A stretch of DNA of 64,000 nucleotides from the NCBI RefSeq assembly GCF_963966145.1, contig NC_091047.1:372001-436000 (forward strand), given 5' to 3'. Under the pieces are notes generated by a model, which was not told where the DNA came from, did no database searches, and worked only from the letters and a program-made list of their open reading frames with translations. A program made the position numbers and the translations under genes. Below are positions 48,151-61,800 of the stretch, piece after piece. Position 1 is the first letter of the stretch, and each line of letters opens with the position of its first letter. Origin of the DNA: Tenebrio molitor. Its lineage: Eukaryota; Arthropoda; Insecta; Coleoptera; Tenebrionidae.

Positions 48151-50617
48151 ACAATGAATTTTTTTCAAATATAAATTTGAAACTCCGATACAACACCTCT
48201 ACTTTGTTTTAATAAAATGTTTTTTTTTTTATTATAAAGTCAGTCTTTAGCGCGCTTTTACTTTTTTCCCATTATTGCTTTGTAACTGTTGTTCAGCTGA
48301 GCGATAAATACTGGACGTGATGCATATTAAAAAATGCAATATCGTGGATGGTCTTTGCGAGGCGTATTTGTTCGTGTATTGCTGCGGTATCGCGGCGAGA
48401 TCTCTTTTCTGCATAAAAGCTGGCGCAGATATATCAGAAACCAATTAGTTCCAGAATGATAGTTTTTGTGGTTCGGACTCATCCTTGTTATCCATAACAG
48501 CGAGTCACGTATTGGCGTTGTGACACGGAAATAACCCATCAATACAAGCTTTCTATCGACTTTTCACGTTCCCAGCTCACGTTTTGGATTGGTTTCTCTT
48601 TCGGTTGCCCCCAAAGATTTAATCATTACCCTTAGGTATATTTTTACTTTATAATACAGGGGCATAATCCCGAAGAAGACGTGCACATTATTTAATTGAA
48701 CTTTTCTTTTACTCCCTGTGGGAGAGATTCCTCGACTTCGTCAGATACTGCACATATATTTATGACTATGAGAGATTGATTCGGGGTTGAAGAAGAGGGA
48801 TAAATAAATCTTCCCGCGGCATTACGTACACTCGTCGCGGATAAACATGCTAAAAAGAATCATACTAGTAAGTTGCGAATTTTTACGTAATTTATTTGCA
48901 AAGACACGAACGAATTTTCAAGAGAGAGATTCATTTTTTGTTTCAGTTTAGGCAAGTGCTGCAACGGTCCCAGGAGAATCAGGCTAATTCGAGAAACGTC
49001 ACAGAAAAACAAACATATTTGCAATTTCTTTTGAATAAACGCAGAACAACATCTTTGGAATGATTTTTGTGAGATGTAAATTCCGATAGTCCGATTTATT
49101 CATTACTTACTGGAAGACCTTCCCGACGCCGACACTGCGCAAATTTATTCTTCTTGTTTAGTTAAATTAGCATAACTTTTCTTCATGGTGAACTTCGCAT
49201 CCCGAAAAAAAACACTCAACTCACCAAGACCTCTGTGTTTGATGAAGAAGGACGCCTCGATGTAAACCTCGCAGCGAGGAATTTTCGCAAGACACATTAT
49301 CTCCAACTGTCTTAACGCGTCTCAACTTTACAATAATTGGTCCAATTGAAACAGTTGAACAACAGTGGAGTTCGCTCGCAGGCGTAGACCGGTAAGTTGG
49401 GAACGATCAAAAGCACGCCCAGAATTTCACCTGAGGCGGCCCTGGGCCATACAAATCCGGAAAGCTCCGGGTCACGAACAATTGAAACCGCAGAATCCTA
49501 GATCGGACACGCGGTCAATCCGACCTCAAGCTGATAATTCAGTGGGGCCCGACTGCATTATTATTTCACCGTTTTATCATGCCAAGGTCTGCCTCTAACA
49601 GGTTAAGATTATGGTTTGTTTGTTTGCGTTCCGTCTTTTATTCGAGAGAGAGACCGCCGCCAGTCACGAACACTTGAAGCCGCTGGAATTGTTGTGTTCG
49701 GTCAGCAGTGGCCGCTTGTCAACACCATAGGAACGTCATGTTATGCATATTTAAGCGAGGATTGCGAAACCGCAAAGCTGAGATCAAATTGGGGTGAGGG
49801 TGGCTTCCGGCCGCCGAGGGCTAATTACTTCCGATCGCTTTAGCTACTCGGCCTCGGGTTTTTTTTTCAGAAATTGAAAACTGTTTTGCACAACCAAAAC
49901 CAGCTAGTTTGAAAGTGAACTTTTTTATAAACAACATAATAAGCTAATAAGTTTGTCGCGAAAATATTGGTGTAATACTTTCGATATTTTGAAAAATACA
50001 AAAATGTAAATATGTACATATTTAAAAAAAACAATTAACTATTTAAGTCGATAATTTTTTATATCGTTATTACCAAGATTACACTAAGCATATTTTTGTT
50101 TCTCTTCATGAAAAATAAAAATAAGTGAATCATTTCTAATTCTAATCTAATTCTAATCCTTCGAAATTGTTATTCCATCAGTCTATAAAAAACAAAGTCA
50201 AAATATTTTCCAATAATCAAAATAATACAGACTGAAAATGTAACTTTTGAGCCCTTATATCCTGGAAACCTTTTTTAACATTTCTCCTGATCTACTGTGT
50301 CATTGCCATCTAGAACACAAAGCCTTAAAGCAGCAATTGTTTTTGATCGCGACGTCACAGTAAAGGCTTCATCGAAAAACGCATTAAACCTCCAGAATTT
50401 AATAAAAACAGTAAAATTTTTGGTTAGCACTCTTTTCTTTTAGTAGAACGATGTGTTTAGGCTTTACAATTACTGTCTCGTGGAATAAAATGCCATTAAT
50501 GACGCGAAAATTGTCATTTAAAACTGAGGTTAAGTTCGTGTATTTATTGTTTTTGCGTAATTTTTACTTTGTGAATCATTTAAATAACACCAAATCACAA
50601 CAAATGCTTCTTACAAC
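48151..50617. other. No gene recognised
   Basis: A G+C-richer stretch lies at 49.3-49.85 kb with frames 49365-49598 and 49616-49843 lacking motifs. The remainder is A+T-rich. Confidence 0.4.
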
Positions 50618-50980
50618 TTAAAGTCTATTCAAAAATCAAAAAACCACCAACGTCGCATTTTCCTCGATAAATACTATCGGCAACGCTGTCTAGTGTAAAA
50701 TTTGGTGAGACTTGTAATTTTGAGGTTAAGTGTTTATTAAGTGTCTTGTTTTTCTGGGCATGTTTAAGTAAAAATAATAAGAATCAATAAATAAATGAAA
50801 CGTGCTGCTAATAAAACAATATGAACGAAATTCAAAGCAATTGAATTTTATTTTGAATCAAATAAATGTCATAATTTATAGTTACCAACATAGTACGAAA
50901 AAATATCTACCTAGGGTTTTTTAAATTTTACCAACCTAAAGCAACAGGTGGTGGTTTTTTGATTTTTGAATGGACTTTAA
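50618..50980. mobile_element. 360-bp MITE, copy 2 (inverted relative to 19169-19528)
   Basis: Same termini (TTAAAGTCTATTCAAAAATC at the left, complement TTAAAGTCCATTC at the right) and end-to-end match to the first copy in opposite orientation. TTAA lies on each side. Confidence 0.88.
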
Positions 50981-53390
50981 TTATATGTGTAGCAAATATT
51001 TTTTCAACTAAATTGTCCTTACAACGACTTGTAATCACGAAAATGTTGATAGGGTATAAAAATACTTCCCAGGTTTCAACGTCTTGCGACGTTCGATGAA
51101 CAGTAAATACCCTGGTATCAACTGAAATTATTATATACACTTGCCACCAAGCTTTTCCTTAAGAATGATTAAAACACCGTATTTGATACTTTCTGAAAAT
51201 GTAAACAAATTTTGACGGTTGGCATTCCTCGTGACGTCACACGCTGTCTGGATTTCTAGATGGCAATGGCTGTGTACTAGTTAACCGCAGCCTACTCTGT
51301 AAAAATAAAATTGTAACAATTTTTAGCAATTTCTTTCCTGTACTCTTATGTTTGTACTGTTTCAACGGACTTGTGTTGCGATGTCATCGAGTCTCGAAGA
51401 ACGAGGGCTCGAGAGAGAACATTCGAAAATTAAAATATTAATTGAATCAATGCGCGTTGATAGGAAAATATGATGAATACGTGATACGATAAGATCGTTG
51501 TTTCCTTTCCTCGTTTGCTTTTTCAAAACATATAAAAAGCTTCACGTCACCTAATATTTTTCTTTTGCGAAACGGCTACTCTTTATTAAAAATCCCTTAA
51601 AGCCGTTGTATTAAATTGTTGGATGTAATTGGCGTTAAATTTGAACCGTATTTTCTCCGCATAATTTTGCGAATCGCTCGCAAAATGGAGACATATTAAT
51701 AAACCGTTTTACCTTTTGCCTTAATCTGGAGCCTCGAGAGTTTTGAAGTTTGTAAATGACATTTTACAATATACACTCCATTGTTTTAGGGCACAAACAA
51801 GACAAACGTATCTCTTTACATAATATTTTTTAAAGAAGAAACGACTTCTAGATTTGACCTGAGGGCGTAGCTTATCTGAACGTTTAATAAATAAACCTGT
51901 ACCAAAGCATTGTTAATGATGTTTTTTTTCCCTTCAGAAAACAAAGACTTTAAACGGTATAACCAAGTCATTCGTGAAATACCGTAATTTGAAGTTTATA
52001 TGTTATAGAACTCTCCTCTCCATTTTCTTAGGGGCTCTTTCATGAACAAGCAACTTTGATCATATCAAATTCAAAGTAAAATTTCAATTTAAAATTGGGA
52101 ATGAACACTAAAGACGAACAGCGGTTTCATTTCATGGCAAACTTCATAACAATCTTCTTAATGGAAAACGGAAATGTTTCGTAACATGTATCTGTGTTTC
52201 GGCGACGCCCTCGAGCTTACCACCTCCAGAAATTAACGTTTTTTCGTTGAAGGGAGTTGGGCGTATTTTTTGGGCAAAACGGGGCGGAACAATTAGATAT
52301 TTGTGAGGATGGGAGCGGTATGTTCGCCCTCCGGCAAAGGAGGGTTAAGTAAACAGGCTAACTGCTAACTGGGGAAGTTTGAAAGTTATTGAATGGATGT
52401 TGGAATGGCCATCCTTGTTAACAGTAACCGTCCGAGCACACACTCAGGATTCCGGAATATTCGTAAATCAAAGCATTCTCTGATTACAATGGTAGATTTA
52501 ATTGTTATAACCGGAATTCCAGTTTGTACTTGTTTTGATATAATAATACGGAATTTGCTCAGTATGTGGCCGCATTCGGATACTGTTCTGCGATTTGTTT
52601 AAATTTAATTACAGTGCAAGGATTCTAGAAATATTACAGCCGAACTTTACAGCTGTATACGAGGTTAAAAGCAATTATTAACGACTGTTCCGGACAGACT
52701 TGGATTATGTGTATTTAAATAATAAATCCACTTTAATTGAGATATTGCTTTGAAATCTAGTTTCGAACACAATTCGGCGACTCCCTGGTGGAATAATTAA
52801 ATTTCATGTTTGCTCGTTTTGTCCTGTGGTATATCGAAAACGATCTGACCGAATAGACAAACGTTTTTACACAAATTAATAATAAAAGCTCGAGCCGACT
52901 GATTTTTCGACACGTTTTCAAACGATTTCACGTTTTAACTTCAGAATCGCCGAGGTCGATTATCGTATTATCATAACGAACATTTTCATTAACTTTTCTG
53001 TTGTAAATACTCATTTGGCTAATTTTCAATCGGAATATATTACAAACATTAATTTCAACTGCATTTCGCCATTACCTTTAACATGTACAGAGTAACATAC
53101 AGAGTATTTTCAGGTAACCTGTTTAAATTCATATGCATTATGATAGATAATATTTAGATAATAACAGAGTTGTTGTTACTGCAGTGATTCTTTAGACTGC
53201 TAACACGTTTAACAAAATTGTTAAATATAGTGGAACAGCGTAAAATGGTCTACAAAAATTCGCCATCGCAACGAACCGGCTTTTAAAAATACCGCTTCTA
53301 TTGTTACAGCATCGGAGATCAATAGTGATTAAAGTCGAGTGAAAAAATCCCTATTTTGCTACATTATATTTTGTAATTAATTCATATATC
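50981..53390. other. No gene recognised
   Basis: A+T-rich DNA with short frames only. Two close copies of ACAGAGTA near 53097 (GTACAGAGTAACATACAGAG) may be worn element ends without partners. Confidence 0.4.
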
Positions 53391-53576
53391 TATTCCAATT
53401 TTCAATATGAATCAAGAAGAAGCAGGTAACAAATTTATGGATGATTTTAAATCTGAATCGTCATCATTAAATCTATAAAATACAGTTTTTATACTTCATA
53501 TGACTCAAATGGTAAAGGTGAAATCGTTATTTTTAATAAAAAAATATTCTGGCGCGTCCACCATTTTTGTAATCAA

Positions 53577-54281
53577 TACCGGGTGAGTGAAGTTTTACCG
53601 CCCGCACGGTTAACCCTATTAAAAAATTAGTAAAAATTACGAAACTTTAGGGTTACATTCCCTTGGTATAAGAGTTCAAATGTGTGTAATCAATTTTCCC
53701 TTATCACTTAATTCAGAGTCATAAAATTGAAAAAATCGATTTTGAGTAAAAAAATTTTTTTTTCGTACACCCATAATTCAAAATTAATTCAAAGAACACA
53801 TTTATGAAATTCGCATCAAAAGATAATTATTAGTTTTTGAATTATTGCAAGATTTACAACTGCAGTGTCATAAATAAATATCTCATTGTTGGGAAACATC
53901 TGTTGACCACTTTTCTAGTAATTCTTAAGTCCCTAAAGGATACCATAAACAACCTACGTCAACTTCTTCTGTGGAACTGACCGCCCAATTTAATAATAAA
54001 TCATAGCTAAATTTTGCACTTTAATATCAAATCCCATTTATTTCAAAAACCGGTGATGTTTTCATGATTTCAATGACACCAAATTTTTCCTAAATGTTTG
54101 AAAGGACTCTCATTGAAAAATGATGTAAATTAAAACAAAATCTTTACTTGTTTCGTTAAAAATTTTGAAATTTTTACAGACTGTTCTACAGTGATACACA
54201 ATCATTCCTGAATTGTTTGAGAATTAAATTGATTACAAGTGGGTGTTTTCGCTCGGGCGGTAAAACTTCACTCACCCAGTA
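53577..54281. mobile_element. 705-bp TIR element inserted in the tandem array
   Basis: Left end TACCGGGTGAGTGAAGTTTT and right-end complement TACTGGGTGAGTGAAGTTTT extend to about 28 bp (through ACCGCCCG). TA is at both sides. The flanks join to restore one array unit. The interior has no open frame of note. Confidence 0.88.
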
Positions 54282-54839
54282 TATTCCTAGTTTTCTCGAT
54301 TAATGCTAGAGATAATGTCACGTGTTTTTTCATTAGATTCGTCACCATTAAATCTAAAAAGCTAGTTTTTAGATTTGACAGAACTAGAACGGTAACAGAT
54401 ATCGTTATTTAAGTTAAAAAATATTGTGACACCTCCACCATTTTTTGCAGTCAATGTATCTATTTGCACTTTTTTCTACTAATGTGAGATAGAACCACAT
54501 GGTTTACCACATTTTGATTAGTCACCTATTTTAAAACACATTTTTCTAATTTGATATGGCTCAAACGGTATCGAAGATATCTGTATTTTTCTTGTAAAAA
54601 AAGTTTGGCGCCTCCACCATTTTTGCAATTAATATGTTGTATATTTTCTCGCCTAATGTTAGAGCTAGACTCACGCGATTCCTTGCATTATATTTTTCAC
54701 AATTTAATCCATAAAATCCAATTTCCATTTAGCTTCAACGGTCACGGAAATATCATTATTTTTAAAGAAAAAATATCTTTTTGAAATTTGCGTCTCTAAT
54801 AGGTCTATTATTGTATTCAATTTGGAGTCGTTTATGGCT

Positions 54840-55206
54840 ATCTATTAAAGCACTCGTGCTTTAATAGATCTCTAAGAAAATTTTTATCAATATTTCGGTG
54901 TATTATAGTCATTTACATCAAAAAAACTTCCAATATTAATGTTCAAACTCTACTTTTTAACATCTGTTGCAGATGTAGTTACATCCGTTACCTTGAATTA
55001 CCAATTAATACAAAATTCCCTAGAATTTGAAAATTATTTTTTTATTTAAAAATTAAAACAAGGGGGCAAATTCTAAAAAAATAACATAAAAAACTCGTTT
55101 TATAAGGGCATTGGCGCACTCGTCCCATAGAAAACTCCCCTACGGCTCGTTTTCTACACTTGGGACTCGTGCGCCAAATCAACCCTTATAAAACTCGTTC
55201 TTTAAT
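54840..55206. mobile_element. Foldback insertion with ACTCGT-bearing hairpins
   Basis: It begins with a 30-nt palindrome (arms ATCTATTAAAGCAC, 54840-54869) and ends with a 96-nt hairpin (55098-55193; paired blocks TTTTATAAGGG/CCCTTATAAAA, TTGGCGCAC/GTGCGCCAA, GTCCCA/TGGGAC, AGAAAAC/GTTTTCT). Array-like sequence resumes on both sides, so it is probably an insertion, though a clean target duplication is not visible. Confidence 0.55.
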
Positions 55207-55695
55207 ATACTATTGCACCTTCACCATTTGTCAAACTGTGTATTTTTCTTAACTAATGTAATAAACAGAGTTACGACATTTTTCACACTAGATTCGTTAC
55301 CGTTAAATCTATTTATGTTTGATATGACTCAAACGATATCGGGGATATCCTTATTTTTAACGGAAAGAAAATATTCTGACGCCTCCACCATTTTTGCGGC
55401 CAATATGTATATGTATTTGCAGTTTTCTCACCTGATAACTACAATCATGCGATTTCTTGGACTGGATTTTTCACGACTGAATCTATAAAACGCAGTTATT
55501 AAATTTGATTTAGCTTCAACGGTGACAGATATCCTGGTGCCTCCGCCCACCATTAGTGAACTCTTAAAATTTCCAATATATGGCGTTCGAATATATTTGT
55601 AAATCACGTTATTGTGTACGTTTTCCAATGAAGGTGAAAGATTCCTTACATCTACATATTATATTCAGACTTGGATTCTTTAAAAAATGAAACAA

Positions 55696-55870
55696 TACAG
55701 GGTATTTCACGAGTGATAATGAGCCCAGCGGAATAGAAAATACAACCCACAATACATCAGGAGGAAAAACCGGATATTTATCGCCTCCGTGTCCAGGTTT
55801 ACGTTCCAATGTATTGTGGGTTGCATTTTCTATTCCGCCGGGCTCATTATCACTCGTGAAATAGCCTGTA
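55696..55870. mobile_element. Hairpin MITE, copy 4
   Basis: 175-bp palindrome, TACAGGGTATTTCACGAGTG to its complement, arms continuing through AATGAGCCCAGCGGAATAGA. It belongs to the 37.9-39.1 kb family. TA lies at each end. Confidence 0.92.
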
Positions 55871-58800
55871 TAGTGTAGGTTTTACTACTGCAGATTCCCA
55901 AATGTTAACACAAATCAAACCCCAAAATCAAAGCAATATTTCAAACTGCACTTACAATCGGATCGACGACTCGATCTTGAGTTGATAATAATTTTTCGAA
56001 TAAAACTCAAACGAACTTTGTAATAATTTAAGAAATTAGCAAATCTGTTTTGAACAGTATCACGTCTGTTGTCTCCACTACGTACATCCGTCAAGGACTC
56101 GGATGATTTATTCTTCTGGTTCCGGTGTCAGCAATTCCGCCTTGCTTCGTCAAATACGCAACCACCGCCAGATTTATCAACGTGAAGTTGTTTATCGCGT
56201 TATACAACCGACTTCTGGGACAGCCGTGAGGCCGGATAACATAATTCCCGACTTATTTACTCGCAAACACGCCGAAATTTATTACGAACTGCCAAAGAAA
56301 ACTGTCTCAATTTATCGAACTGCTGTCGACCTCGAACTAATATGTTAATGGTAAGGAAACGCTGATCGCGAACTATGTTTTATGTGTTTTCGTTGAATTA
56401 TGGATCGCAGGTAGCTGTTATTGATTACTTTGTTTACAAGTCGAAGGCGCCAGCAAACTCTTTGATTTCGGGTGAGAATCTTCTCTCCGGTTGGTACTTT
56501 TTCTGATGTGAACTGATCACAGTTTCGGATAATTGGCACGATAAATCATCACATTATTAATGTCGATCACGTTCGGGAAATTTTGCATAAGGGTAAAATT
56601 CAAATGCGCAAGCTATTTTACGTGTGAGTAAACACATGAATATTTATCTCCCAAATCAAGCCTTAAACAATACCAAAAACGGCACAAATAAGCGATAAAT
56701 AATGTGCAATTAAATTTTGCCGAGAGTCGAAAGGGGCGGTGGCGCGGGCGGACGAGGAAGACACATCAATCTGAAGAGAACTACCTCACGTCGTCGGATG
56801 ATTCATTAGGGGATCCATTATATTCCGTGTCAATTTCCTGGTTTATTAAAATTGATATTTTTCCTTGTTGTTTTCTTTCGTGCCGTCTTAATTCGTCATC
56901 CGGGGTGACCTTTAAGTTTTCCGGAGAGCGTCTTCGTTCCTCAACCCCACGCGTTGACGGGCGCCACAACAACAAATTAAGCAACGTAGATGCACGAAAA
57001 CCGTCGATATTTGTACTTTGTTTTTGATGTTTGTCATCCAGATCGAGTACGTCGTGCAGAGATCGCGTGTACTACAGTGAAGCAGGAGGATAAATGAGAA
57101 AAAAAAATGTGTTTTTTGGGCGAGATTCCCACTCCCGTAAAGAAGCTTCTCGAGTTGAGGTCGCGTTATCAACTCGGAATTTAACAGAACTCTTTTGGTC
57201 GAAATAAATGTGGAATATTGGGCGTGGGCGTATCTCTGTCGTCTCAAACAAACACGCCGCAACGGAGCCCCGAGTAAATATCGGTAACCGAGTGGATTTC
57301 TTGTACAGTATATATGATGGAGCCGAGGTCCCGTCTAACTTGGAAAGTTTTATAAGAAAAAGACCTGCTAGCTCAACACAGTTCAAAACAAATCGTTGAA
57401 AAGTTTTGCACAAACAAAACCGTTGAATCGAAAATATCCACTACCAATCTATGAAAGTATTATAGTCCCCCATAAAAACCTTTCTGAACTTTTTGAATAA
57501 TACGATTATTGCCGACGTTTACTTCTCCCGTCGTCCTCCCGTCTCTCTAAAAACACGGTTTACGTTTCATAAAACCGGCCATTAAAGCCTCGGTCGTTAA
57601 CACAACGTATTTAAAAGTCCACACTTGTCGGATTCATCTATCTTATCTGTGAAAGTTTCCCTCTTTCGCTGAAAATAAGAGAGAAGATTACACTCGGGGG
57701 GTATCGCTGATGATCCGACTCAGACTAATACGACTTTTTGTTTTATTGTTTTTCGTTTTCTCAATAAACTGTCTCCTTAGCCTTGATGAACCCATTAGCT
57801 AGACTCCGTGGCCGCCATATTAACGAAACCGGCGGCCAATCTTATCTGGAACCCTAATTCCCTCCGAGTCGAACGCCCTTCGAAACCCTGACTTGCCGTC
57901 ATTTTTGACAATTCCATTCGACGACGCAACACGGACCGAAAGGATAACCACCGAACTCGCATGATAATATTGACCCGAAAACAATTATGACAGATGGGAC
58001 TGCATACACGTACCCTTATATAAATAACAAAATTAACAGGTCCGTCGCCAGATATTTACCCCCGAGGTAACCCGGTCTGTCAAAAAAACCAGACTATTAT
58101 GTTAAATTCAATTCCAGAATTGTCGACGATAATTGAATTTAATTAGCAACACTACAAGGTACAATAAAATTCAAATTAAATTCAGGTTTGGAGCTCACAA
58201 AAGAGGGTCGTTACATTTTAATTTCATAAAGCGCGGTAATACCTGCGTGGTTTATGTTTCTACCTGGGGAATGTTCCATGCGTGTTATTTATGTTGGCAG
58301 CGCGTTCGCAAACGTCCGGTTTGATTCAAACACTGGAACAATAGATCAATCGCCGGATGGTTTTATTATTATTTTATCTCGCAGGTATTGCTGGATTTAT
58401 GACGTCAACTTGAATATTTATCGCTTCTGGACCCTTTGTGGCTTAATAATTGCGGACGTACTTGGGGTTACGCATTTTTTGACGCTCCCACAACAAATTT
58501 GTTAACTGATTCTGAATAAAAATGTTCGCTTTAAAATTCAACGAGCAGACTTGTCCCATTTCTGACCAAATATATATTTTTTTTATTTTGTGAGTGGACA
58601 TGAACAGATTTCAACTTGATAAACTTTTTTTGGGAACCTGACAATGTGCTAACAATTTTCATTCATTAACCTATAGGTTGGTAGCCATGCACGGAAACGT
58701 CATGTTACTCATGTTAGCAGTTAGCAGTTTTAGGTTAGTTTTGTAAGCGCACGGTGTCGTTATGAGGCTTCAGCATTTCTCGTTTCCATTCGTTGAAAGA

Positions 58801-61800
58801 CCAAGGAACGGATGTTTTTTTGCGGGGCGGCGCATCGAGCAGCTGTTTGTGTTACGTGTGATTTTCCAAAGTCATAATTGGTGAATTAGCCGCACGCGTC
58901 GCCGCGCCGGTCGGATAAGCTCGTCAAAGAAGATCCGCCGTCGGAGTAGATTCCATAAGTATCAGGCCACTAATTCCAAACACAGCACTTCGCCAGAAGT
59001 TGGGCCCGGGCCAAAGCCCGGCCAGCAGACCGGGATGATTCATGACCGTACATAAGCGCACATAATCACAGCCGTTAAGCGAGTCGGAAATGTTCTGCAG
59101 GTCCACCTCCGGAGAACGCACACCCAGGTAGACCGCCAGTTCGACGGCGGTGCTAATTATCTGGATGGAGGCGAAAAACTCAAACAAAACTAGTAATTAG
59201 CATCGCAAGCGAATAGTTGGGTCGTTTGCGGAGAGAGCGAGTGGAAAGTTGGACGGGGTTTGTGCAACGTTATGATTTCGGGTCCGTTCGAGAGGCGGAA
59301 AATCTCCGATTTTCCAAACATCGCCGGGAATTTGCTCGAAAACGAACTAAGATTAAAACAATACAAAAGAAAATTCGTATTTACATACAAAGCAGGACTT
59401 GGAAAGCAGCGATCGTGCAAAGTGAATTTACTGAGGCGGTTGATGGCTGTTCCTTTACATGCCCTGCTTTTCAATGGCTCTCGTCTCTCCTTCGACTTTA
59501 CTGTTTACTGCGTTTCATTTCATTAACTTGTGTGCACCCTTGCGCCGGGGAAATTACGCTTATTTTGAGCGCCGACACGAAATAATGCTCTCGGAGGAGT
59601 CGCTGCGGTTAACTTACTTTTCAAAGGGTGCTTTTGACGCAATTGTGGCCAAAGAACGCACCTCCAGCGACATCCAATCTCGGATCCTTTGTGGGGGCTC
59701 TCTGCGAAAGCCGCGCGACGTGCGAACAGCTTCGCGCTAATTCACTTTTTTAAACGTAACAACGTCGATAAACAAACGACGAAACTGAACCTCGAACGGC
59801 ACGATTCCGCAGATGGCCCATAAAAGTCGACTCCATCCTCGCCCATAACTTCACAAATAGATATTATGTAAAGTAAGTCAGAGATGCCAAATGGTTATGG
59901 GTGCATAACGCTCTGTTTGATTTATGACCAGAGCGATACCAGACCAATACGGCATCAGGGAAGTTCCGCTTCCGGCCGAAGACCTGACTAGTTCTCGCCG
60001 ACCCGACGTCAGCCAGGATCGCTAATTAATTGCTTAGCCGTGATTTAAGGCGACTCACAAATTGCGTATAAATAAAAAATTAACGACGATAAGCGGACGG
60101 TGTGCTGGAGGACGAAAGCCTCGCGAAGCTCCAACAAAAGCTCCCGACTATTAGTTCCGAGGACGCGTTCCACGTAAACAGGATGTGAGAGCGGCGTTAT
60201 AAGAAAGAAGTAAAGTGTTGAATGGCGATATGCTCCGTGGCAGTCATTGTTAAAAGCCGTTGTTGTCATTTAGCTAAGTGCCGTGTTCTCCTCTGGATAA
60301 ACAAACAAGTCCACCATTGTAGCACGAGAAAATTACTGAAGAAATGTTAGGACGAGATAAAAGGACGCGGGATCTGACGGGTGCAGTTTTTAGCTTTTTT
60401 TACAGGCTTCCGGTTTACTTCCGCCTGCTCTACTTACATTGTTCTTGCCGCAGTTAAGACAAGAAGCGAAAATTGCGACGGTTAATGCCGACTTTTTGCA
60501 ACATCGGCACGATTCTTGTCAGAGATGGGGTTTGTTTTATCGTAGCGATAATAATACTCGTATTATCTCGAACAGAAACGGACTTTGTATTCCGATCATC
60601 AAAATTAATCAACGATCGCTGGTCTTCGATTCGACTCGAAAAATCATCAAGACGGAACCGTAACGCTTCCGGTGTAGGTAGAGGGCGCACCGCGAGCGAC
60701 CCTCCGCGCCATCTGTTGCCTTTTTTCCCCGAAACAATTATTTCCGGTGATTGAAGGGAGCGAATTCGCCTCTACCCGGTGCCAATATTTTACATCGGCC
60801 CCGAAATCAATGACGCATTGCTTTATGAGTCCGTTTTTTACCAACCACCTTGAATGAGAATGGCATAATTTCGTCGATCGGTCGTTCCGCATTGCGTTCA
60901 GTTATGGCGGAAATATGGTAATCTCGGCCGTATTAAAGCGTAGTGTGGGGCCCGTTCCGAGATAAATCTTTGCCAACGCGACTGTTTCAAGTGTAAATGG
61001 CACGGGACCCGTGTCTCGAAGACACGCTTAAGACGACTAATGCCGTTATTAACGCGCTCGGATACGTTTATTATGGATTACGGCAGTCGAGGAGCCATTG
61101 TTTAGGAATTGGCGCTCTTTCGACGTGTACTTTTCACATGTCATTTGCGACAACGGAACTCTCCTAACGTCTCTGAGATAACGTTAATCTCGCTTGTCGA
61201 CTTATGCTCCCGGAGGGCCGGAGCCGGCACGTGGAACGACGCTCTCTTCAGAGATGGCGCCAGCCTCAAATCTCTGCTCCTCCAAAAAATCGCACTTTCT
61301 TCTTCTTGACGTTGCACCTGTGGAAACGGCGAAATTTTACGTCGATCTCGAATCCCGGGTTCCGATTAGTCCACTTCTTTTATAACCCATCTCTAAAACC
61401 GATAGCTCTCCAGATAAAAGACGGCAGCGCCTAATGCCGGCTTTATAGGTGGCAGATCCGAATGACAGAACGCACTTTACTAGATTGCATCAATGCGTGG
61501 CGCAACCGCAAAACTCTATAAACTTCACTCTAACCCCTTTTAAACAATGAATCGAGTTTTATATGGAACGTGTCGCATCAGCCGGAAAGTCCGGTAATTT
61601 ATCTGTTTACCGAAAAGGTATCGAAGACTCACCCGTCATGCATAAATCTCCCCGGTGCCCTCAGTGTTGGCCCCCACTTGGACGGCTTTTGCATTCGTTA
61701 ACGCAACCTCTCTAAAAATTAGCCTAATCTTGTTTAAATACGAGTCGGACGTAATTTCGGGGCTGGGTACAGGTACATCTCGCATTGAATTTCAGATTCA

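Larger units (their letters stand above)
53400..55560. repeat. Degenerate 160-180 bp tandem array
   Basis: Boxes related to GGCGCCTCCACCATTTTTG start at 53551, 54428, 54607, 55214, 55378 and 55536. Removing the 705-bp insertion gives spacings of 172, 179, 164 and 158 bp in the regular parts. Each unit also has a CAAACGGTATCGGAGATATC-like block about 30-40 bp before the box and a TCACACTAGATTCGT-like block after it. On the minus strand the box supplies an ATG with similar short peptides. The array is broken by elements at 53577 and about 54840. Confidence 0.75.

Noticed and set aside
55609..55809. 66-codon minus frame over a hairpin MITE
   Set aside because: Same reason: it overlaps MITE copy 4.
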